From: Amphritea sp.
Lineage (GTDB): Bacteria; Pseudomonadota; Gammaproteobacteria; Pseudomonadales; Balneatricaceae
Length of the DNA: 64,000 nucleotides
Direction: 5' to 3'
Assembly: GCF_016744155.1 (NCBI RefSeq)
Contig: NZ_JADGEW010000004.1
Coordinates: forward strand, 1-64,000
Below the pieces are notes generated by a model. It worked only from the letters and a program-made list of their open reading frames with translations. It was not told the DNA's origin and ran no database searches. Of this stretch, positions 42,945-51,722 are shown in pieces (position 1 is the first letter of the stretch; the number at the start of each line of letters is the position of its first letter). The translations under genes and the position numbers were made by a program.

Positions 42945-43808
42945 TTAGAAGTCGTACTTTGACGCAGTGTAGATCTTGAATGCTTTTTCCCAGATCTCGC
43001 CAACTTCGCCATTACCGACAGGCTTTCCATCCAGTTTAGTGACCGGCGCGATCTCTTTAGATGAGCTGGAAACCCAAAGTTCATCAGCATTTTGTGCTTC
43101 TTCCAGAGTGATAATACGCTCTTCAACCTTCAGGGAACCATCTGCTTTGAGGCTATCGATGATGATGCGACGGGTGATACCCGGCAGGATCTGGTTGTCC
43201 TGAATCGGGGTCGCAATCACGCCATCTTTAACGATAAATACGTTACATGAGCTGGCTTCGGTCAGCTCGCCTTTAGCGTTGAAAAGCAGGGCTTCGTCGT
43301 TACCGGTAGAGTAGCCTTCCTGGAAATGGATAACGTTGCCTAGCAGTGCAGTCGATTTTATGTGGCAGCGCTGCCAGCGTAGGTCTTCAGTCGAAACCAT
43401 GCTGTATTGGTGTACTTGACTACGATCAGCTGGCTCAGGATCTTTGATAGCGAAGGCGAAACAGAAGATAGTTGGCTCTACACCTTCTGGATACGCATGG
43501 TAACGCTTAACGTCAGTACCACGAGACACGTGAACGTATACACCCAGGTTTGTACCCAGGTCGCTGTTTTTAGCAATCAGATCGCTCAGTAGGGTTTTCC
43601 ACTCGTCAGCGGTGTGACTATTCTTGATCTCGATCTCAGTAAGGCCGTTGATCATACGGTTGATATGGGGCATCAGGCCTACAGATTTACCGTTGTAATA
43701 CGGAATTACTTCGTAGATACCGTCGCCAAACAGAAAGCCGCGATCCATTGGTGAGATGCGGGCTTCTTCTAGTGGCAGGTATTCGCCATTAAGGTATGCA
43801 ATGCTCAT
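42945..43808 (-). CDS. D-amino-acid (D-alanine) aminotransferase
   Basis: A 287-residue class IV PLP aminotransferase. MDRGFLFGDGIYEVIPYYNG at the N-terminus, the PLP lysine in RCHIKSTALLGNVI near residue 147 and ELTEASSCNVFIVKDG fit D-alanine transaminases (Dat). It would interconvert D-alanine and 2-oxoglutarate with pyruvate and D-glutamate. Branched-chain transaminases are related but longer. The D-glutamate cyclase operon lies 3 kb away. A LysR gene lies upstream on the same strand but with a 373-base gap. Confidence 0.82.
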   Translation of the reverse strand: MSIAYLNGEYLPLEEARISPMDRGFLFGDGIYEVIPYYNGKSVGLMPHINRMINGLTEIEIKNSHTADEWKTLLSDLIAKNSDLGTNLGVYVHVSRGTDVKRYHAYPEGVEPTIFCFAFAIKDPEPADRSQVHQYSMVSTEDLRWQRCHIKSTALLGNVIHFQEGYSTGNDEALLFNAKGELTEASSCNVFIVKDGVIATPIQDNQILPGITRRIIIDSLKADGSLKVEERIITLEEAQNADELWVSSSSKEIAPVTKLDGKPVGNGEVGEIWEKAFKIYTASKYDF

Positions 43809-44181
43809 ATTAACCTTCCTTTAAACGTGTGTGAGACCCTGCTTAAGTGTAAACCCCGACTCGAATATAGCCAGGTGGTGAAGTCTTAATGCATGGTCCG
43901 GAATACTATGACTCTGTGTTGCTGATTTAACTTGATCGGGTATCGATCTGAGGACAGCGATAGAGTCATGCAATTTTGCAGAAAACCGGGCAGGTTTACT
44001 GCGGTCTGGTTTTTCTATGGAGGTCAGTTTCTTAGAAAAGAGGAATAGTTTCAATAGCTTTAAAAAGATAAGAAAAAAAATCTGTATATGTTTATCAAAC
44101 AGAAATAAATAGCGTTATATACAGGGTTTTAGTTATAAGTCCTGTCTATGTTTTTGGTCGTTTTGGCGCAAGCTTAATGGC
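43809..44181. other. 373-base gap without a gene
   Basis: A/T-rich with no convincing coding frame; a 77-codon frame at 43821-44054 has the composition of non-coding DNA. It must contain the promoter of the D-amino-acid transaminase gene. Confidence 0.45.
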
Positions 44182-45066
44182 CTAGACTGTAGTGATAATA
44201 ATTTCACGGCCGCTTTGGGCTAACAGCTGGGGAAGAATCCGGTCATCATCTAGCCGCCAGCAGGCACAGAATGCAAGTTCCGGTGGTTTAGGGCCGGGGC
44301 TGAACTCTACTAACATTCCTTTTGCCAGGTGTTCTTTTACAATTGGCGCGGGTAAGAGCGCCATTCCTGCTCCCTGAAGCGTGAGTGTCAGCAAGTTGGC
44401 GACAGAACTACAGGTATGAAAGACAGGCGTTTCATCAAGGGGCCGAAACAGCTGTTGCAGATAGTCCCAGGGCCGGGTGTCACGGGGAAAGCTTAGAATT
44501 GGGGAGTGGCTGAGTTCTTCTATGCTGGTGACGGGGTTTTCAGCGAGTCGCTCCGGTGTCGCGACCCAGTGTTGAGGGTAACTACATAAGGGCTCTGTCA
44601 CCAGTTCGGGCTGGTCGTTATTTCCAGCCACCATCAGAGCCAGGTCCAGTTGGTTCTCTTGCAATTGACGAGTCAGAGTCGGTGTTACATCACTGATCAA
44701 CTCAAATGACATTAAAGGATGCTGTTGCTGCCAGTGTTTCAGTAATGGAGAAAGATATAGATTCGCCAGTGTGTCGGTAATGCCGATACGCAGCGTGCCC
44801 TTTTGCGGGTTTTGATCGCTGATTTGCTGCTTCATCTCCTGACTGATTGCCAGTAGTTTCTTTGCATAGGGAAGTAGCTGTACACCACGGGAAGAGAGTC
44901 GGGTGCCGCTCTTATCACGAATAAAAAGCTGGGTCCCCAGTTCCTCTTCAAGTGTGTTAATGCGTGCTGATATAGCCGGTTGAGTGGCATGCAGTTGTTG
45001 GGCGGCAGCGTGGAAACTTCCCAGACTCGCTACTTTGATAAAAGTGTTCAGGTTTCTCAGGCGCAT
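44182..45066 (-). CDS. LysR-family regulator
   Basis: A 294-residue LysR protein with HTH GSFHAAAQQLHATQPAISAR and a substrate-binding domain. It is not of the BauR-like subfamily seen elsewhere in the window; its N-terminus is of the common LysR type. It lies between the transaminase and the Lrp regulator, all on the minus strand, and the target is not clear. Confidence 0.88.
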   Translation of the reverse strand: MRLRNLNTFIKVASLGSFHAAAQQLHATQPAISARINTLEEELGTQLFIRDKSGTRLSSRGVQLLPYAKKLLAISQEMKQQISDQNPQKGTLRIGITDTLANLYLSPLLKHWQQQHPLMSFELISDVTPTLTRQLQENQLDLALMVAGNNDQPELVTEPLCSYPQHWVATPERLAENPVTSIEELSHSPILSFPRDTRPWDYLQQLFRPLDETPVFHTCSSVANLLTLTLQGAGMALLPAPIVKEHLAKGMLVEFSPGPKPPELAFCACWRLDDDRILPQLLAQSGREIIITTV

Positions 45067-45128
45067 GGGGATAATACTCGTGTAATCATCGAGTCAACTA
45101 TATAGAAGCCTGCCGGCGGTGCAAACTT

Positions 45129-45590
45129 TTAGATGTTGTGAAGCGGAAGGCAGGTGGAGAATTTAATCTCCTCCATGGCAAAGCTGGAAGTTACATCGGT
45201 TAAACCATTTATTTCAGTAATGAGCTTTTTATAGAAACGGTCAAAAGATTCGATATCTTTAGTGGCGACTCTTAACAGGTAATCCCACTCACCGGCCATT
45301 CGGTAGCATTCCATCACCTCATCAAAACCAGTGATGCTTTCAGCAAAGCGCGCCAGCCACAGGTCTTCATGATTGTGGGTTTTCAAGTGGACAAAAACAG
45401 AAACCCCCGCACCTACTTTTGCACTGTTCAACAGTGCTACCCGAGCTTTGATGACGCCGGTATCCTCAAGCTTTTTAATGCGTTTCCAACAGGGGGTTGT
45501 TGAGAGGTTAACCCGTTCAGCTATGTCATTAACCGACAGGGTCGTATCCTGCTGTAGTAGGTTAAGTATTTTCTTATCTACGCTATCCAT
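45129..45590 (-). CDS. Lrp/AsnC-family regulator, DecR-like
   Basis: A 153-residue Lrp-type regulator with an HTH (NLSTTPCWKRIKKLEDTGVI) and a RAM effector domain. The end, VTSSFAMEEIKFSTCLPL, and the HTH closely match E. coli DecR (YbaO), the cysteine-responsive activator of a cysteine-degradation operon. It is divergent from a PLP enzyme of the cysteine synthase fold, so cysteine is the probable effector. The start at 45590 has AGGAT upstream. Confidence 0.82.
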   Translation of the reverse strand: MDSVDKKILNLLQQDTTLSVNDIAERVNLSTTPCWKRIKKLEDTGVIKARVALLNSAKVGAGVSVFVHLKTHNHEDLWLARFAESITGFDEVMECYRMAGEWDYLLRVATKDIESFDRFYKKLITEINGLTDVTSSFAMEEIKFSTCLPLHNI

Positions 45591-45700
45591 AAAAATATTT
45601 ATCCTAAAATGATAATAGATGAGAAAATTATTCTATATATTGGCGATTTAATCCAGAAAAAGACAAAAACTTTCTATCAGCACAGTTCTATACTTTGTGT

Positions 45701-45739
45701 GTTGAATAATTGAGTTGAATAATTGAGTTGAGGAATTGC
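45701..45739 (+). repeat. Triple 13-base tandem repeat before the PLP gene
   Basis: GTTGAATAATTGA occurs twice in direct succession (45701-45713, 45714-45726), followed by the related GTTGAGGAATTGC. The third copy contains the GAGGAA ribosome site of the gene at 45744. It may bind the divergent Lrp regulator. Confidence 0.7.
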
Positions 45740-45743
45740 CGAT

Positions 45744-46790
45744 ATGACGAGCTGGGTACAAGAGGCGGTAGCCCTGATTCAGGCCGACGCACAGCGTTCT
45801 GCTGATACGCATCTAATTAAGCTGGATGTGCCGGGTCTGGTTGGAATCGACCTGTATTTGAAGGATGAGAGCAGTCACCCTACCGGAAGCCTGAAACACC
45901 GGTTAGCCCGCTCTCTGTTTCTCTATGCGTTATGTAATGGACAGATTAGCAATCAGACAACCGTGATCGAGGCTTCTTCGGGAAGTACTGCTGTCTCAGA
46001 AGCCTACTTTGCTCGTATGATTGGTGTGCCATTTGTAGCGGTAATGCCGCGTAAGACCGCCGTAGCTAAAATCAAGCAAGTCGAATTTTATGGTGGTCGT
46101 TGTCATTACGTCGATTGCCCCACTCAGATGCATGATGCCGCGGTGATGTTAGCGCAAGAATGTAATGGCCATTTCATGGATCAGTTCCGTTATGCTGAGC
46201 GGGCTACCGACTGGCGGGGTAATAGCAATATTGCTGAGAGTATCTTTCGGCAGATGAGCCAGGAGCCTCATCCGGTGCCTGCTGCCATCGTTATGAGTGC
46301 CGGTACCGGTGGAACAACAGCGACTTTAGGGCGTTATATTCGCTATAAAGGATTGGATACAGAACTGATGGCCGTCGACCCTGAAAACTCAGTATTCTAT
46401 GACGTTTGGCGAACCGGTGATCGTTCGATTGAAATTGCTAAAGGGGGGCGAATTGAAGGAATCGGGCGCCCTCGGGCGGAGGAGTCGTTTCAACCTACAG
46501 TGATCGACCGGATGATCAAAGTACCTGATGGGGCTTCGGTTGCTGCGATGCGCTGGCTGGAACAGCAAACAGGTCGCAGAGCAGGGGCGTCAACCGGAAC
46601 CAACCTTTGGGGTATGTTGACGCTTGCAGCGGAGATGCATCAGCGGGGCGAAAAGGGCTCTCTGGTTACGCTTATCTGTGATAGCGGTGAGCGCTACCTG
46701 GATAGCTATTATGATGCGCAATGGGTGGCACAAAATATTGGCGATATCTCTCTTTATCAGGAACCTCTGAAAGTGATGACGGGGGGATAG
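45744..46790 (+). CDS. PLP-dependent cysteine synthase-fold enzyme (probable cysteine desulfhydrase)
   Basis: A 348-residue fold-type II PLP enzyme with HPTGSLKHRLA (PLP lysine near residue 52), ASSGSTAVSEAYFARMIG and SAGTGGTTATLG. These belong to the cysteine synthase superfamily. The KHRLA and SSGSTAVSEAY pattern resembles Cds1-type cysteine desulfhydrases, which release H2S, pyruvate and ammonia from cysteine. The divergent DecR-like regulator supports cysteine breakdown. Synthesis of another beta-substituted amino acid is an alternative. Confidence 0.78.
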   Translation: MTSWVQEAVALIQADAQRSADTHLIKLDVPGLVGIDLYLKDESSHPTGSLKHRLARSLFLYALCNGQISNQTTVIEASSGSTAVSEAYFARMIGVPFVAVMPRKTAVAKIKQVEFYGGRCHYVDCPTQMHDAAVMLAQECNGHFMDQFRYAERATDWRGNSNIAESIFRQMSQEPHPVPAAIVMSAGTGGTTATLGRYIRYKGLDTELMAVDPENSVFYDVWRTGDRSIEIAKGGRIEGIGRPRAEESFQPTVIDRMIKVPDGASVAAMRWLEQQTGRRAGASTGTNLWGMLTLAAEMHQRGEKGSLVTLICDSGERYLDSYYDAQWVAQNIGDISLYQEPLKVMTGG

Positions 46791-46851
46791 ATTTTTTAGA
46801 GGAGTCGGTCAGGGGGCAACTCGTTCTTCGCTGCAATTTTCAGACATAAAA

Positions 46852-46871
46852 AAACCGCCATACGGCGGTTT
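46852..46871. terminator. Bidirectional terminator
   Basis: Stem AAACCGCC/GGCGGTTT with an ATAC loop. A T run follows on the minus strand. It sits between the convergent PLP gene and the DUF4392 gene. Confidence 0.85.
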
Positions 46872-46888
46872 CTTATTTGTATCAGTGG

Positions 46889-47743
46889 TTAGTCGTTATA
46901 ACCAATCAGTCCACGCAGTTCTTTTATAACACTGATCCCTTCATCAACCGGCAGACCATCTTCGGTGAGTTCGTTGATGCGGGTAACGCCATCAACACTA
47001 CCAAGCTTGGACAGGTATTCAAGGATCGCTAATGGTTCGAACTCACCTAGCAGATCGCGGCCACTCCAGAGACTGAAGAATGTGATCAGGCCATATGCTC
47101 CCCAGTTAGATACATCGGCGATCAGTAGCTCATCAACGCAGGTTGCCGCCGCGTTGATATCCAGATCTTTAAGCGCTTCAGTAATGTTACCCATACCAAT
47201 TTCGTTGCCACCATCGCCGATACCAATCGTCGGGCACTTAGCGTTGTTAACAAAGGTATCGAAACAAGCGGTGCGTTCACTGATGCTCTCGCCGCGCATA
47301 TTGTAATAGCCCCCATCTGCTGCCTGTCCCGGGCGTTCGATAGATAACACGGCATCTGGGTTATAGTTGTACAGTGCCTTGAAAGCTTCAAGGGTACGTT
47401 CCTGATGTTCGCCAACGCGGATTTCATGTACCCGGTAGTTGTCCATCAGTGCCTGAGATACCGGCGGTCCACAAACGATAACCGGTGTGGCACCGAGTTT
47501 TTCCAATGCTTCGTAGAGCGCAATAGCGCCAACGGGGCCATCGGTTTCAAAGGTGTCGACTACAGGAAAGCCGGTACCAATCAGTACATGGCCTTTACAC
47601 TTATAAAGTGTGCGTGCAGCGCGCAGGTAGTAGCCTGTAGAAAGAGCAGGCTGAACGGTTTTCATGCCGCGCAGGTTGCGGGAAACCAGTAGGTCTTCTA
47701 CCTGAAGGCTCAGGGCTGATTCGTTGATCTGATTCTTAGACAT
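46889..47743 (-). CDS. D-glutamate cyclase, DUF4392 (DGLUCY C-terminal type)
   Basis: A 284-residue protein of the DUF4392 family, the domain that forms the C-terminal half of mammalian D-glutamate cyclase (DGLUCY). Visible motifs are GTGFPVVDTFETDGPVGA near residue 57 and IGIGDGGNEIGMGNI near residue 174. DGLUCY turns D-glutamate into 5-oxo-D-proline. The gene is the last of a minus-strand operon after pxpC, across a 101-base gap. A YcsI-type gene, matching the N-terminal half of DGLUCY, leads the same operon. Confidence 0.82.
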   Translation of the reverse strand: MSKNQINESALSLQVEDLLVSRNLRGMKTVQPALSTGYYLRAARTLYKCKGHVLIGTGFPVVDTFETDGPVGAIALYEALEKLGATPVIVCGPPVSQALMDNYRVHEIRVGEHQERTLEAFKALYNYNPDAVLSIERPGQAADGGYYNMRGESISERTACFDTFVNNAKCPTIGIGDGGNEIGMGNITEALKDLDINAAATCVDELLIADVSNWGAYGLITFFSLWSGRDLLGEFEPLAILEYLSKLGSVDGVTRINELTEDGLPVDEGISVIKELRGLIGYND

Positions 47744-47844
47744 CGAGAGTTCTCTCTTTAAAAATTCTGTTCGTAGCCATTAATACAGACTCAGCTATAA
47801 GTACTTATCTATAGGTACTCATCTACAAGAGCCTGGCTGTTTGC

Positions 47845-48783
47845 TTAATCGATGGCTTCCGGCTCGGTATTGTTAAACCGAACATGGGCCAGGCAATGTA
47901 GGTTATGGGCATCATCGATACTGATCTCCTCGAATGATATTCGAGAGCCTGGGAGTAACTGAGCCATTCGGGCTGTATCCATTGCGATCATTGAGCCTAT
48001 CTTCGGATAGCCGCCGATCGTCTGTCGATCATTAAGCAATACGATCGGTTGACCATCGGCCGGAATCTGTATCGCTCCGTGGCAGATACCTTCAGATAAA
48101 ATGCCATCAATCGCCGGTTTAACTTCAGGGCCTTCCAATCGGTAGCCCATGCGGTCAGCACGATCAGTAACCTTGTATTCGCTACTGAAAAACAATCGTT
48201 TTTGGTAATCGCTGAAAGCCTGTTGCTGATAACCGGTAATCACCCTTAGGGATATGTCGTCGAAGTAGTCGGGACGATGTTCGTCAGGTAGGCGGAAACC
48301 ACGATGATCTACAGGTGGATTGCAATGTAGATAATCACCCTGTTGGAGCTTTTCACCGGTAAAACCGCCGATGCCTTCGCGGGTAACTGTCGCGCTGCTG
48401 GAAAAACTGTGCTCTACCTGAAAGCCACCGCTGACGGCCAGGTAAGCACGTGCACCTTGTGTCGAGAAACTGACTTCGATTTTATCGCCTGCTTTGATCT
48501 TGTGAGCGTGCCAGCGATCTTGTTCAATACCGTTGATCTTCAGGGGCATCTCGGCGCCGGCCAGCACGATCTGGGCATCAGTCTCAGCTTGCATCACCAA
48601 ACCGCCAAAACTAATCTCCAGGGTGGTGCTGTTCATTGGGTTATCAACCAGACGGTTAGCCCATTTGAACGCCAGACTATCCAATGGACCACCGGTGGTC
48701 AGGCCGATGCGATGGTGACCGAAACGGCCGGCATCCTGGATCAGGGTAAGCAGACCCGGTTGAATAACTTTAAAACCGCTCAT
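47845..48783 (-). CDS. pxpC: 5-oxoprolinase subunit PxpC
   Basis: A 312-residue biotin-dependent carboxyltransferase-like protein with PGLLTLIQDAGRFGHHRIG and GLTTGGPLDSLAFKWANRL, then VLNDRQTIGGYPKIG, the signature of KipA/YbgK. With PxpA and PxpB it cleaves 5-oxoproline to glutamate using ATP. Its start overlaps the pxpB stop by four bases. Confidence 0.92.
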   Translation of the reverse strand: MSGFKVIQPGLLTLIQDAGRFGHHRIGLTTGGPLDSLAFKWANRLVDNPMNSTTLEISFGGLVMQAETDAQIVLAGAEMPLKINGIEQDRWHAHKIKAGDKIEVSFSTQGARAYLAVSGGFQVEHSFSSSATVTREGIGGFTGEKLQQGDYLHCNPPVDHRGFRLPDEHRPDYFDDISLRVITGYQQQAFSDYQKRLFFSSEYKVTDRADRMGYRLEGPEVKPAIDGILSEGICHGAIQIPADGQPIVLLNDRQTIGGYPKIGSMIAMDTARMAQLLPGSRISFEEISIDDAHNLHCLAHVRFNNTEPEAID

Positions 48784-49493
48784 TTTATCTCTCCCAGTTC
48801 ACCACCCAGAGAGAAAAACTCATCACGGCTGATCGGGTTGAATTTAATGCGGTCTCCTACCTGAACGGGCATGGTAGGTTTAGCTTCTGGGTCAAACATA
48901 CGCGTAGGACAAAGTCCGATCAGATTCCAGCCGCCGGGAGATATCGCCGGATAAACAGCGGTCTGACGGTCAGCAATAGCGATAGCGCCACGGGGAACCT
49001 TCATTCTCGGTGTAGAAAGGCGTGGAGCGGCAATTCGTTCATCGACTTCGCCAAGGTATGCGAACCCCGGTGCAAAGCCGATGGCGTAGACCCGATATTC
49101 CATTTCGCTATGTAACTTAATTACTTCATCAGCACTGAGCCCGGCCCGTTGAGCCAGAGCATCAAGATCGGGGCCAGATTCACTGCTGTAATATGCAGGC
49201 AGGATAACCAGATTCCCCTCTGCGTTAACGGCATCGCTCAATTGGTTAAGTACCTTGCGTATGGTACTGCGTACTTCCAGGTGGTCAGTTGCCAACTGAT
49301 CATAGATCACCAGCAATGACGCATAGGAAGGCACCATATCGATCAGCTTGCCATTTAACTCAGTCTCAAGAATGGTGACCGCTTGTTGGACCCGTGCCGA
49401 CACGCTTGGATCGGTCTTTTCACCAAAGTAGATGATCAGAGCATTTTCGCCTGCCACTTCGATGCGGATGCTTTTGTCTGCCATGCTAATCAT
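48780..49493 (-). CDS. pxpB: 5-oxoprolinase subunit PxpB
   Basis: A 237-residue KipI/YbgJ-type protein. The key segment is YAIGFAPGFAYLGEVDERI followed by RLSTPRMKVPRGAIAIADRQ and YPAISPGGWNLIGLCP. It is the second subunit of the ATP-dependent 5-oxoprolinase. Four-base overlaps with both neighbours show tight translational coupling. Confidence 0.92.
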   Translation of the reverse strand: MISMADKSIRIEVAGENALIIYFGEKTDPSVSARVQQAVTILETELNGKLIDMVPSYASLLVIYDQLATDHLEVRSTIRKVLNQLSDAVNAEGNLVILPAYYSSESGPDLDALAQRAGLSADEVIKLHSEMEYRVYAIGFAPGFAYLGEVDERIAAPRLSTPRMKVPRGAIAIADRQTAVYPAISPGGWNLIGLCPTRMFDPEAKPTMPVQVGDRIKFNPISRDEFFSLGGELGEIK

Positions 49494-50224
49494 TGGCGGA
49501 TCAACTCTCTAATTTCCTCAATAGCATTAACGCCGTCCATATTGTCACCATGTACACAAAGGGTATCAGCGCGCAGGTTTAAGGTATGCCCGCTAACGGT
49601 AGTGACGGTACCTTGTTCTTTAAGCTGTTTAACCTGAGTTAGCATCTTCTCTTTGGTGTGAACGGCTCCTGGCTTGGTGCGGGCTAATAACTTGCCGTCG
49701 TCGTCGTAACAGCGGTCGGCAAAGATCTCAAACCAAAGCTCTATACCGGCGGCTTTAGCTTCCTCAAGGTGCTGCTCAAATTGAGGCGTGCTCTGAAGCA
49801 TCAGAACCAGTGGACGGTGATACTCGGCGACGGCCTGCATGATGGTTTGGCGTATGGAAGCGTCAGCCATCATATCGTTGTACATAGCGCCGTGAGGCTT
49901 AACGTAGCTCAGAGTCATACCCTGAGTTAATGCCATTCCATCGATAGCTGCGATCTGGTACTGCACCATCGCTTTTAATTCTGCCGCAGAGGCTTTAATA
50001 CTACGACGACCAAAACCGACAAGATCTGGGTAACCGGGGTGTGCGCCAATAGTGACACTGTTATCTTTGGCCAGCGTCAGTGTCTTCTGTAACACTAGCG
50101 GGTCGCCAGCGTGAAAACCACAGGCGATATTTGCCTGGTCTATGTGCGGCATTACTGCTTCATCAAGACCCATTTTCCAGGAGCCAAAGCTTTCACCTAA
50201 GTCACAATTCAGACGTAAAGACAT
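49490..50224 (-). CDS. pxpA: 5-oxoprolinase subunit PxpA
   Basis: A 244-residue LamB/YcsF-type protein beginning LNCDLGESFGSWKMG, with ACGFHAGDP and YVKPHGAMYND. It is the first subunit of 5-oxoprolinase, the complex that turns 5-oxoproline, a spontaneous product of glutamine and glutamate, into glutamate. It lies 13 bases after the YcsI-type gene and overlaps pxpB by four bases. Confidence 0.93.
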   Translation of the reverse strand: MSLRLNCDLGESFGSWKMGLDEAVMPHIDQANIACGFHAGDPLVLQKTLTLAKDNSVTIGAHPGYPDLVGFGRRSIKASAAELKAMVQYQIAAIDGMALTQGMTLSYVKPHGAMYNDMMADASIRQTIMQAVAEYHRPLVLMLQSTPQFEQHLEEAKAAGIELWFEIFADRCYDDDGKLLARTKPGAVHTKEKMLTQVKQLKEQGTVTTVSGHTLNLRADTLCVHGDNMDGVNAIEEIRELIRQ

Positions 50225-50237
50225 AGTTGATTCTCCT

Positions 50238-51026
50238 TTACAGTATAGCCAGACGGCTGTTTGGCAGATCGGTTATCAGCATATGCCCCGGGCTGTGGGT
50301 GATACAGAATTCCGGCTTGGCTTGCTCAATGGCCACTTGTGGTGTTACCCCGCAAGCCCAGAATACTGGAAGTTCACCCTCTTTGATGGTAACGGCATCG
50401 CCAAAGTCAGGTGAGTTTATATCGGTGATTCCGATCTGAGACGGATCGCCCAAGTGAAGAGGTGCGCCATGTACTGATGGGAAGCGGGTGCAGATTTGTA
50501 CAGCACGAATTGCATCAGCCGCTTTCATTGGACGCATACTCACGACGGTGGTGCCGCTGAAGCGTCCCGCACTTTTACACTCAATGTTGGTGCGGTACAT
50601 AGGTACGTTGACACCTTCGGTGATATTACGTACTTCCAGTCCGTCGGCGATCAACGCTTCTTCAAAAGAGAATGAACAGCCTAATACAAAGGTCACCAGA
50701 TCATCACGCCAGAAAGGTGTCAGGTCAGCGACTTCCTGGGTCAGTATGCCCTTTTCGTAGATACGGTATCTCGGTACATCGCTGCGGATATCAATCTCTT
50801 GGCCGAGGTCTGGCAGCATAAATTCGCCTGGCTGGCTGGACATGCCAACAATCGGGCAAGGTTTTGGGTTCTTTTGGCAGAACTGGAGAAAGTCATTAGC
50901 CCATTCTTTTGGCATAATCGCGAGGTTTCCCTGTACAAAACCCTGTCCGAATCCAGACGTATTACCGGTAAAATCGCCGTTGCGAATCTGCTGGCGGATC
51001 TCAAAAGGAGTCATCTCTTTGTTCAT
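50238..51026 (-). CDS. YcsI-type (DUF1445) D-glutamate cyclase family protein
   Basis: A 262-residue protein of the DUF1445/YcsI family, with [33 protein letters not shown] and [20 protein letters not shown]. This domain is the N-terminal half of mammalian DGLUCY. The ATG at 51026 is chosen because AAAGGT lies upstream and YcsI proteins begin just here; the 21-codon extension to 51089 is basic and not conserved. It leads the pxpABC operon. B. subtilis ycsI is also linked to kipI and kipA, so the linkage itself is known. Confidence 0.85.
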   Translation of the reverse strand: MNKEMTPFEIRQQIRNGDFTGNTSGFGQGFVQGNLAIMPKEWANDFLQFCQKNPKPCPIVGMSSQPGEFMLPDLGQEIDIRSDVPRYRIYEKGILTQEVADLTPFWRDDLVTFVLGCSFSFEEALIADGLEVRNITEGVNVPMYRTNIECKSAGRFSGTTVVSMRPMKAADAIRAVQICTRFPSVHGAPLHLGDPSQIGITDINSPDFGDAVTIKEGELPVFWACGVTPQVAIEQAKPEFCITHSPGHMLITDLPNSRLAIL

Positions 51027-51111
51027 CAGTTTTACCTTTATTCTGCGGGTCGCAATGCGACGCTCTTTTGTGACTTTGTTTTCCTGCATTTAAAGAATGC
51101 GGGACAACGAC

Positions 51112-51138
51112 AGCCTGATAATTGAATCCTATCAGGCT
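51112..51138. promoter_or_regulatory. Inverted repeat upstream of the D-glutamate/5-oxoproline operon
   Basis: AGCCTGATA and TATCAGGCT, a perfect nine-base dyad with a nine-base spacer, lie about 86 bases before the first start codon. Size and position fit a repressor operator. Which regulator would bind is unknown. Confidence 0.5.
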
Positions 51139-51244
51139 AAACTGCCGGTAGAACAGAGTATAAGCTTAGACCCTGTTGGAAAAAATGGAGCTAAAAGTAG
51201 AGCTCTAACGTCGAAGGAAATGCCAGGTGGCTGGGGTAGGGGGA

Positions 51245-51269
51245 GGCTGGTCAGGATCGCTGACCAGCC
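51245..51269 (-). terminator. GC-rich hairpin after the small hypothetical gene
   Basis: Perfect nine-base stem GGCTGGTCA/TGACCAGCC with a seven-base loop, about 52 bases after the stop of the 63-residue gene on the minus strand. There is no T run, so termination is unproven. Confidence 0.45.
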
Positions 51270-51320
51270 GGTTAACTAAAATCTAGAGGTATTTAGAAGT
51301 CAGTCAAAACCTGTAGTCGC

Positions 51321-51512
51321 TTACTGATTGGCCATCCACTCTGTCACCTGGGCTTTAGTACGTCCGAAAAAGACGACGCGGGCTGTAGCGCTCAGGCCTC
51401 CGTTATAACCGATAGTACGACGGTATACCCACCAGCTATTTACCGCCTGTTCAACGATTTCATCAACATGGCGAAGTTGTTGAAACTTGTTCAGTGAGAT
51501 CATTGTGCTCAT
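51321..51512 (-). CDS. Small hypothetical protein
   Basis: A 63-residue soluble basic protein with tryptophan-rich VNSWWVYRRTIGYNGGL and a closing FFGRTKAQVTEWMANQ. I do not recognise it. Coding is supported by protein-like composition and by a flanking hairpin on either side. The ribosome site is weak, and a second start six to nine bases downstream is possible. Confidence 0.5.
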   Translation of the reverse strand: MSTMISLNKFQQLRHVDEIVEQAVNSWWVYRRTIGYNGGLSATARVVFFGRTKAQVTEWMANQ

Positions 51513-51603
51513 GAGTGGACCATACTCTCTTTAAATTCATGGTTGTGTGAATATGTAGTTATTGTCGTCCTACCATCGAATTCTGTCTAATGAATAATCG
51601 CTT

Positions 51604-51636
51604 ACAGATCTGATAACAAATTCTTATCAGATCTGT
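51604..51636. repeat. Long perfect inverted repeat
   Basis: ACAGATCTGATAA and TTATCAGATCTGT form a perfect 13-base stem around a seven-base centre, about 90 bases from both neighbouring genes (start of the 63-residue gene, stop of the EAL-HDOD gene). It could be a terminator without a T run for the latter, or an operator. Confidence 0.7.
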
Positions 51637-51722
51637 AGTTTCAACCTGATCACGTTTAGTTAGTTGTGGGTTTGCTTGGTCGTCATTAGGAAGGGGGTGA
51701 ACTAGAGGCGGAGAGACAGGGG

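Noticed and set aside
43821-44054. 77-codon minus-strand frame
   Set aside because: No ribosome site and no resemblance to a protein family; composition fits non-coding DNA.
48343-48864. 173-codon plus-strand frame across pxpC/pxpB
   Set aside because: Antisense to two well-conserved overlapping genes.
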